A program made the position numbers and the translations under genes. Shown piece by piece: positions 6,121 through 8,782 of a DNA stretch of 8,782 nucleotides. Source of the stretch: Paracoccaceae bacterium (GTDB lineage Bacteria > Pseudomonadota > Alphaproteobacteria > Rhodobacterales > Rhodobacteraceae); the NCBI GenBank assembly GCA_021767525.1, contig JAASTF010000118.1:1-8782 (forward strand), given 5' to 3'. The notes below the pieces were generated by a model. That model searched no databases. It was not told the origin of the DNA and worked only from the letters and a program-made list of their open reading frames with translations. The stretch's first letter is position 1. Each line of letters begins with the position of its first letter.

Positions 6121-7131
6121 ATGCCCTCAATCACCGAGCCCAAACTTATCACCGGCAATGCCAACCTGCCCTTGGCCAAGGCCATCGCCCGCCGCATGTC
6201 CATGCATCGCGGCATGTCGCAAAGCCTGGTCGATGCCCGGGTCGAGCGGTTCAACGATCAGGAAATTTTTGTCGAGGTGTATGAAAACGTCCGGGGCGAG
6301 GACATGTTCATCGTCCAACCCACATCGAACCCCGCCAATGACAACCTGATGGAGCTGCTGATCATATCGGATGCGCTGCGCCGGTCGTCGGCGGCGCGGA
6401 TCACCGCCGTTGTGCCCTATTTCGGCTATGCCCGGCAGGATCGCCGGTCGAAGGCGCGGACGCCGATTTCGGCCAAGCTGGTGGCGAACATGATGGTCGA
6501 GGCGGGTATCGAACGGGTGCTGACGATGGATCTGCACGCAGCGCAGATCCAGGGCTTTTTCGACATTCCGGTGGACAACCTTTATGCCTCGCCCATTTTC
6601 GCGCTGGATATCCTGCACCAGTTCAAGGACACGCTGGGCGACGTGATGGTGGTCAGCCCCGATGTGGGCGGCGTTGCGCGTGCGCGCGAATTGGCCAAGC
6701 GGATCAACGCGCCGCTGTCGATCGTCGACAAGCGCCGCGAAAAGCCGGGCGAAGTGGCCGAAATGACGGTAATCGGTGACGTGGCAGGCAAGCGCTGCAT
6801 CATCGTCGACGATATTTGCGACACCGCCGGCACTTTGTGCAAGGCCGCCGAGGTGCTGATGGAGCACGGCGCGACCGAGGTTCACAGCTATATCACCCAC
6901 GGCGTGTTGTCCGGCCCGGCGGTGGAACGGATCACCAAATCGGTGATGAAATCGCTTGTCATCACGGATTCGATCGAAGCGACCGAAGCGGTCAAATCTG
7001 CGTCGAATATCCGCATCCTGCCGACCGCCCCGATGTTCGCCCAGGCGATCCTGAACATCTGGAACGGCACAAGCGTGTCGTCGCTGTTTGAAACCGAAAC
7101 GCTTGGCCCGATCTACGAGGGCATCCTCTGA
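6121..7131 (+). CDS. prs: Ribose-phosphate pyrophosphokinase (PRPP synthetase)
   Basis: A 336-residue cytosolic enzyme that transfers pyrophosphate from ATP to ribose 5-phosphate, making PRPP for purine, pyrimidine, histidine, tryptophan and NAD synthesis. The family motifs are intact: FNDQEIFVE at 44-52, the ATP-site YARQDRRSKARTPIS at 103-117 including the flexible loop, DLHAAQIQGFFDIPVDNL at 137-154 with His139, SPDVGGVARA at 179-188, DKRR at 203-206 with catalytic Lys204, and the PRPP-binding loop VDDICDTAGT at 229-238. It is about 20 residues longer than the E. coli enzyme, mostly from small insertions (for example around 163-175) that I believe are usual in alphaproteobacteria. The ATG at 6121 has only a weak ribosome binding element (GGAA, 6109-6112). 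The frame is open for 29 more codons upstream, but that stretch lacks family similarity and covers the divergent promoter region. Its stop is six bases from the convergent DUF1801 gene. Confidence 0.97.
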   Translation: MPSITEPKLITGNANLPLAKAIARRMSMHRGMSQSLVDARVERFNDQEIFVEVYENVRGEDMFIVQPTSNPANDNLMELLIISDALRRSSAARITAVVPYFGYARQDRRSKARTPISAKLVANMMVEAGIERVLTMDLHAAQIQGFFDIPVDNLYASPIFALDILHQFKDTLGDVMVVSPDVGGVARARELAKRINAPLSIVDKRREKPGEVAEMTVIGDVAGKRCIIVDDICDTAGTLCKAAEVLMEHGATEVHSYITHGVLSGPAVERITKSVMKSLVITDSIEATEAVKSASNIRILPTAPMFAQAILNIWNGTSVSSLFETETLGPIYEGIL

Positions 7132-7137
7132 ACACTT

Positions 7138-7542
7138 TTAGCGTTTGTGATAGGTCAGCGCGCCTCGGATCAGCATTGAAAGGGCCGCCTCGGGCGGCGG
7201 CGTTTGCGCATCGAACACCACCGCGCGCGTGCCGTCATATGCAAGCTGGCCGCCGTACACGTTTTGCAAGTCGCGTATCAGCGTCGTCTGGCAATGCACA
7301 AGAACCGCATAGCCGCCTGTGCGCGGCGCATGCAGCCGGATGGCCGTGCCGGTGCGCGGTGCCTTTGGCAGGTAAGCGGGTTGCCCCCATTTCAGCGTCT
7401 CGCAAACCGGGCCGATATCCGGGCCGGCCAGGTCAAAGATCATCGCCCTGATGCGCAGCAAGGGCCTGCGCAGATCATCGGGGAAAGCGTCGAACGCAGC
7501 CTGAATCCTTGGGTCGGTGATCGGGGGCTGCGTATCGGTCAT
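7138..7542 (-). CDS. DUF1801 domain-containing protein
   Basis: A 134-residue soluble protein of the DUF1801 family (YdhG-like), whose biochemical function is unknown. The diagnostic segment ETLKWGQPAYL lies at 48-58, preceded by a helical N-terminus (PDDLRRPLLRIRAMIFDLA, 21-39). After it come short strands such as GTAIRLHA (65-72) and YAVLVHC (78-84), and a C-terminal helix ending in YHKR. I chose the ATG at 7542, which lies 5 bases after the stop of the lectin gene on the same strand. A TTG at 7563 inside the lectin gene would add seven residues and is less likely. A GGAG element is 14 bases before the ATG, rather distant, so translation may depend on coupling from the lectin gene. It converges on prs with no intrinsic terminator between them. 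Confidence 0.8.
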   Translation of the reverse strand: MTDTQPPITDPRIQAAFDAFPDDLRRPLLRIRAMIFDLAGPDIGPVCETLKWGQPAYLPKAPRTGTAIRLHAPRTGGYAVLVHCQTTLIRDLQNVYGGQLAYDGTRAVVFDAQTPPPEAALSMLIRGALTYHKR

Positions 7543-7547
7543 GGGGT

Positions 7548-7898
7548 CTAGTACAGCTCCCAATCGTCGTCATAGCCGATTTCGCCGATCGCCAACCATC
7601 CGACACGCGCCCGGGCCACCCGCGTATCGCCCCAGGTGCGGAACACCAGGTCGAACCCGGCGACGGTGACATTCTCGGCGCTGACATCGGCACGCACGTT
7701 ATGGGCATGATCCACATCCCACATGGTCAGCGAACAATGAATGATCGGCGTATCGCGATAGGGCTGGCTGAAACGGATCTGCTTGCGGCGTTCGCGCGGG
7801 CCGGTGGCCGTCCACATCTCGCCGCCATCCTCGTAATCGGAAAACAGAACATCGTCGCCCTGGTCGATGCCGATCCGCTGGGTCGCCAGTCTTTTCAT
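7548..7898 (-). CDS. H-type lectin domain-containing protein
   Basis: A 116-residue protein dominated by one H-type lectin domain (about residues 36-104), the beta-sandwich fold first known from snail agglutinins and discoidins, which typically binds N-acetylgalactosamine or related glycans as an oligomer. The recognisable pattern is IRFSQPYRDTPIIHCSLTMW at 41-60, then Asp61, NVRADVSAENVTVAGFDLVF at 67-86, TWGDTRVA at 88-95 and GWLAIG at 100-105. There is no signal peptide or membrane segment, so it is probably cytosolic or released by an unusual route. The C-terminus is acidic and aromatic (GYDDDWELY). I recall similar small lectins near the atp operon in other roseobacters, but cannot check that here. 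It is separated from atpC by a terminator, and no clear promoter was found in the remaining gap of about 70 bases. It forms a likely operon with the DUF1801 gene. Confidence 0.83.
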   Translation of the reverse strand: MKRLATQRIGIDQGDDVLFSDYEDGGEMWTATGPRERRKQIRFSQPYRDTPIIHCSLTMWDVDHAHNVRADVSAENVTVAGFDLVFRTWGDTRVARARVGWLAIGEIGYDDDWELY

Positions 7899-7966
7899 CG
7901 TCTTACCATTCTCTCACATACGCGCGGCATAGTGGATGATTCCGGCAAAACTTTGGAGTGGACAAG

Positions 7967-7995
7967 AAAAAACCCCCGCGCGGGGCAGGGGTTTT
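7967..7995 (-). terminator. Intrinsic terminator of the atp operon
   Basis: On the - strand AAAACCCC (7995-7988) pairs with GGGGTTTT (7976-7969) around an 11-base loop. The T-run covers 7972-7967, partly within the stem. An alternative inner stem uses the perfect palindrome CCCCGCGCGGGG (7974-7985). It lies just 18 bases beyond the atpC stop, the expected place for the end of the atp operon transcript. On the + strand the T-run is only four bases, so it should work mainly in the atp direction. Confidence 0.85.
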
Positions 7996-8012
7996 GAGGG
8001 TTTTCATGCCAG

Positions 8013-8444
8013 TCACAGGCTGGGCGGGGAAATCCCGATGTGATCGCCCATCGCCACCATGTCGGCCAGCAGCTTGGCGGCGTCATCCACCGGGCCCGGC
8101 TCGTTCTGGAAGGTGTCGCGCGCCTTGGCATGGGCCGCGTGCGCGGATTTGACCATGTCGTGATAAACCTCTTCGGTCATGTCCTCGAAGGGCACGGCAC
8201 GTTCGGCCAGGATGGTGGCGCCGTCGCTGTTGATCTCGGCGAAGCCGCCGGTCACGACATACTTGGCCTCGCCGTCCGGGCCTTCGACGCTCAGCACGCC
8301 GGGGCGCAGGGTGGTGATCAGCGGCGCGTGATCTTTCATCGCCGTTAGATCGCCGTCGGCGCCGGGGATCTTGACCGCCGCAACCTGAAGCGACGCAAGG
8401 CGCCGTTCCGGGCTGACGAGGTCGAATTGCATCGTATCTGCCAT
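8013..8444 (-). CDS. atpC: F1Fo ATP synthase subunit epsilon
   Basis: A 143-residue subunit of the F1 central stalk, acting with gamma at the cytoplasmic side of the membrane. The N-terminal beta-sandwich (about 4-88) is well preserved, with the family landmarks FDLVSPER at 7-14, ADGDLTAMKDHAPLITTLRP at 29-48 and VVTGGFAEINSDGATILAE at 63-81. The C-terminal helical part (about 88-143) is less conserved, as expected. In alphaproteobacteria ATP hydrolysis is restrained mainly by the separate zeta subunit, so weak conservation here is not alarming. AAGGAGA sits 6 bases before the ATG (8451-8457 on the + strand). It follows atpD in the usual beta-epsilon order, with a strong hairpin in the 74-base gap, and is the last gene before the operon terminator. 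Confidence 0.96.
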   Translation of the reverse strand: MADTMQFDLVSPERRLASLQVAAVKIPGADGDLTAMKDHAPLITTLRPGVLSVEGPDGEAKYVVTGGFAEINSDGATILAERAVPFEDMTEEVYHDMVKSAHAAHAKARDTFQNEPGPVDDAAKLLADMVAMGDHIGISPPSL

Positions 8445-8473
8445 CTTCTATCTCCTTGCGCGTTGTCCCGAAG

Positions 8474-8506
8474 CGGGGCGCTTGCCTTGGTGGGTCAAGC
8501 GCCCCG
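8474..8506 (-). promoter_or_regulatory. Intercistronic 11-bp hairpin between atpD and atpC
   Basis: CGGGGCGCTTG (8474-8484) and CAAGCGCCCCG (8496-8506) are exact inverted repeats, giving an 11-bp GC-rich stem around an 11-base loop. In the mRNA it begins 12 bases after the atpD stop codon and ends 17 bases before the atpC ribosome binding site. There is no T-tract, so full termination is unlikely. It may block 3'-5' decay of the atpD message or lower atpC output relative to atpD, matching the three beta to one epsilon stoichiometry. The structure is directly visible; the role is inferred. Confidence 0.7.
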
Positions 8507-8518
8507 TCTGGTCTGGGA

Positions 8519-8782
8519 TCACGCGGCGTCGGCAGCCATCTTTTCGGCTTTGGCCTTCACGTCCTCGATGCCGCCCACCATGTAGAATGCCCCTTCGGGC
8601 AGGTGGTCGTATTCACCGGCAACAACGGCCTTGAACGAGCTGATCGTGTCTTCCAGCGGCACCTGCACACCGTCCGAGCCGGTGAACACTTTTGCCACGT
8701 CGAAGGGCTGCGACAGGAAACGCTGGATTTTCCGGGCGCGGGCCACGGTCAGCTTGTCCTCTTCGCTCAGTTCGTCCATGCC
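8519..8782 (-). CDS. atpD: F1Fo ATP synthase subunit beta (C-terminal part)
   Basis: The last 87 codons of the catalytic beta subunit, cut by the window edge, so the start and the nucleotide-binding P-loop are not visible. The fragment begins Gly-Met and then carries the DELSEED motif (8756-8776), the loop through which beta contacts the gamma and epsilon stalk. ARARKIQRFLSQPFDVAKVF follows, then the region LPEGAFYMVGGIEDV typical of the beta C-terminal helical domain. The C-terminus, ending KMAADAA, is normal. It is followed on the same strand by a hairpin and atpC, the standard end of the atp operon. Confidence 0.97.
   Translation of the reverse strand, partial: GMDELSEEDKLTVARARKIQRFLSQPFDVAKVFTGSDGVQVPLEDTISSFKAVVAGEYDHLPEGAFYMVGGIEDVKAKAEKMAADAA

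Noticed and set aside
6127..6900. Open frame of 257 codons on the - strand
   Set aside because: It is antisense to prs, one of the best-conserved genes here, with no domain of its own.
7895..7909. Four-codon minimal open frame on the - strand (ATG at 7909) whose TGA overlaps the lectin ATG
   Set aside because: It looks like a leader peptide, but such a short frame is readily produced by chance and no ribosome binding site supports it.
7899..7966. Promoter for the lectin-DUF1801 pair
   Set aside because: TATGCC and TATGTG could serve as -10 boxes, but neither has a credible -35 at the right distance, so no promoter was called.

Overview
This is a GC-rich, densely coding chromosomal window that looks like a member of the Rhodobacterales (Roseobacter/Rhodobacteraceae group, Alphaproteobacteria). 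The basis is recognition of protein families and gene order (HAD-IIA family TIGR01459, then MaoC, then RibF; the end of the atp operon beside a small H-type lectin gene) together with strong GC bias in third codon positions. No database search was possible. It reads as ordinary housekeeping chromosome: no mobile element, phage gene, CRISPR array, tRNA or rRNA was seen, and no stretch without a gene exceeds about 115 bases.

Layout. (1) 88-4575, all on the + strand: a metal-dependent VOC protein; a class IIA HAD phosphatase-like protein; a MaoC-type hydratase behind its own likely promoter; then ribF, a UPF0260/YcgN cysteine-cluster protein and a low-specificity L-threonine aldolase, with the last three joined by overlapping stop and start codons. 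(2) 4582-6017, - strand: an alpha/beta hydrolase overlapping a DsbA-fold 2-hydroxychromene-2-carboxylate isomerase-like protein, transcribed away from prs. A consensus-like -35 box lies in the divergent gap. (3) 6121-7131, + strand: prs, the PRPP synthetase. (4) 7138-7898, - strand: a DUF1801 protein and an H-type lectin domain protein, 5 bases apart. (5) 7967-8782, - strand: the end of the ATP synthase operon, with the atpD C-terminus (cut by the window edge), an 11-bp intercistronic hairpin, atpC, and a clear intrinsic terminator.

How the genes fit together. RibF makes FMN and FAD, Prs makes PRPP, the aldolase links threonine/allo-threonine to glycine, and AtpD/AtpC belong to the F1 sector of ATP synthase. 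The remaining genes are conserved families with uncertain substrates. No novel multi-gene system is evident. The points most worth a second look are the atpD-atpC hairpin, GANTC (CcrM) sites concentrated in gene-upstream gaps, the small lectin gene beside the atp operon, the altered HAD motif I, the Ser-x-x-Cys active site of the isomerase-like protein, and the lack of a ribosome binding site before ribF.
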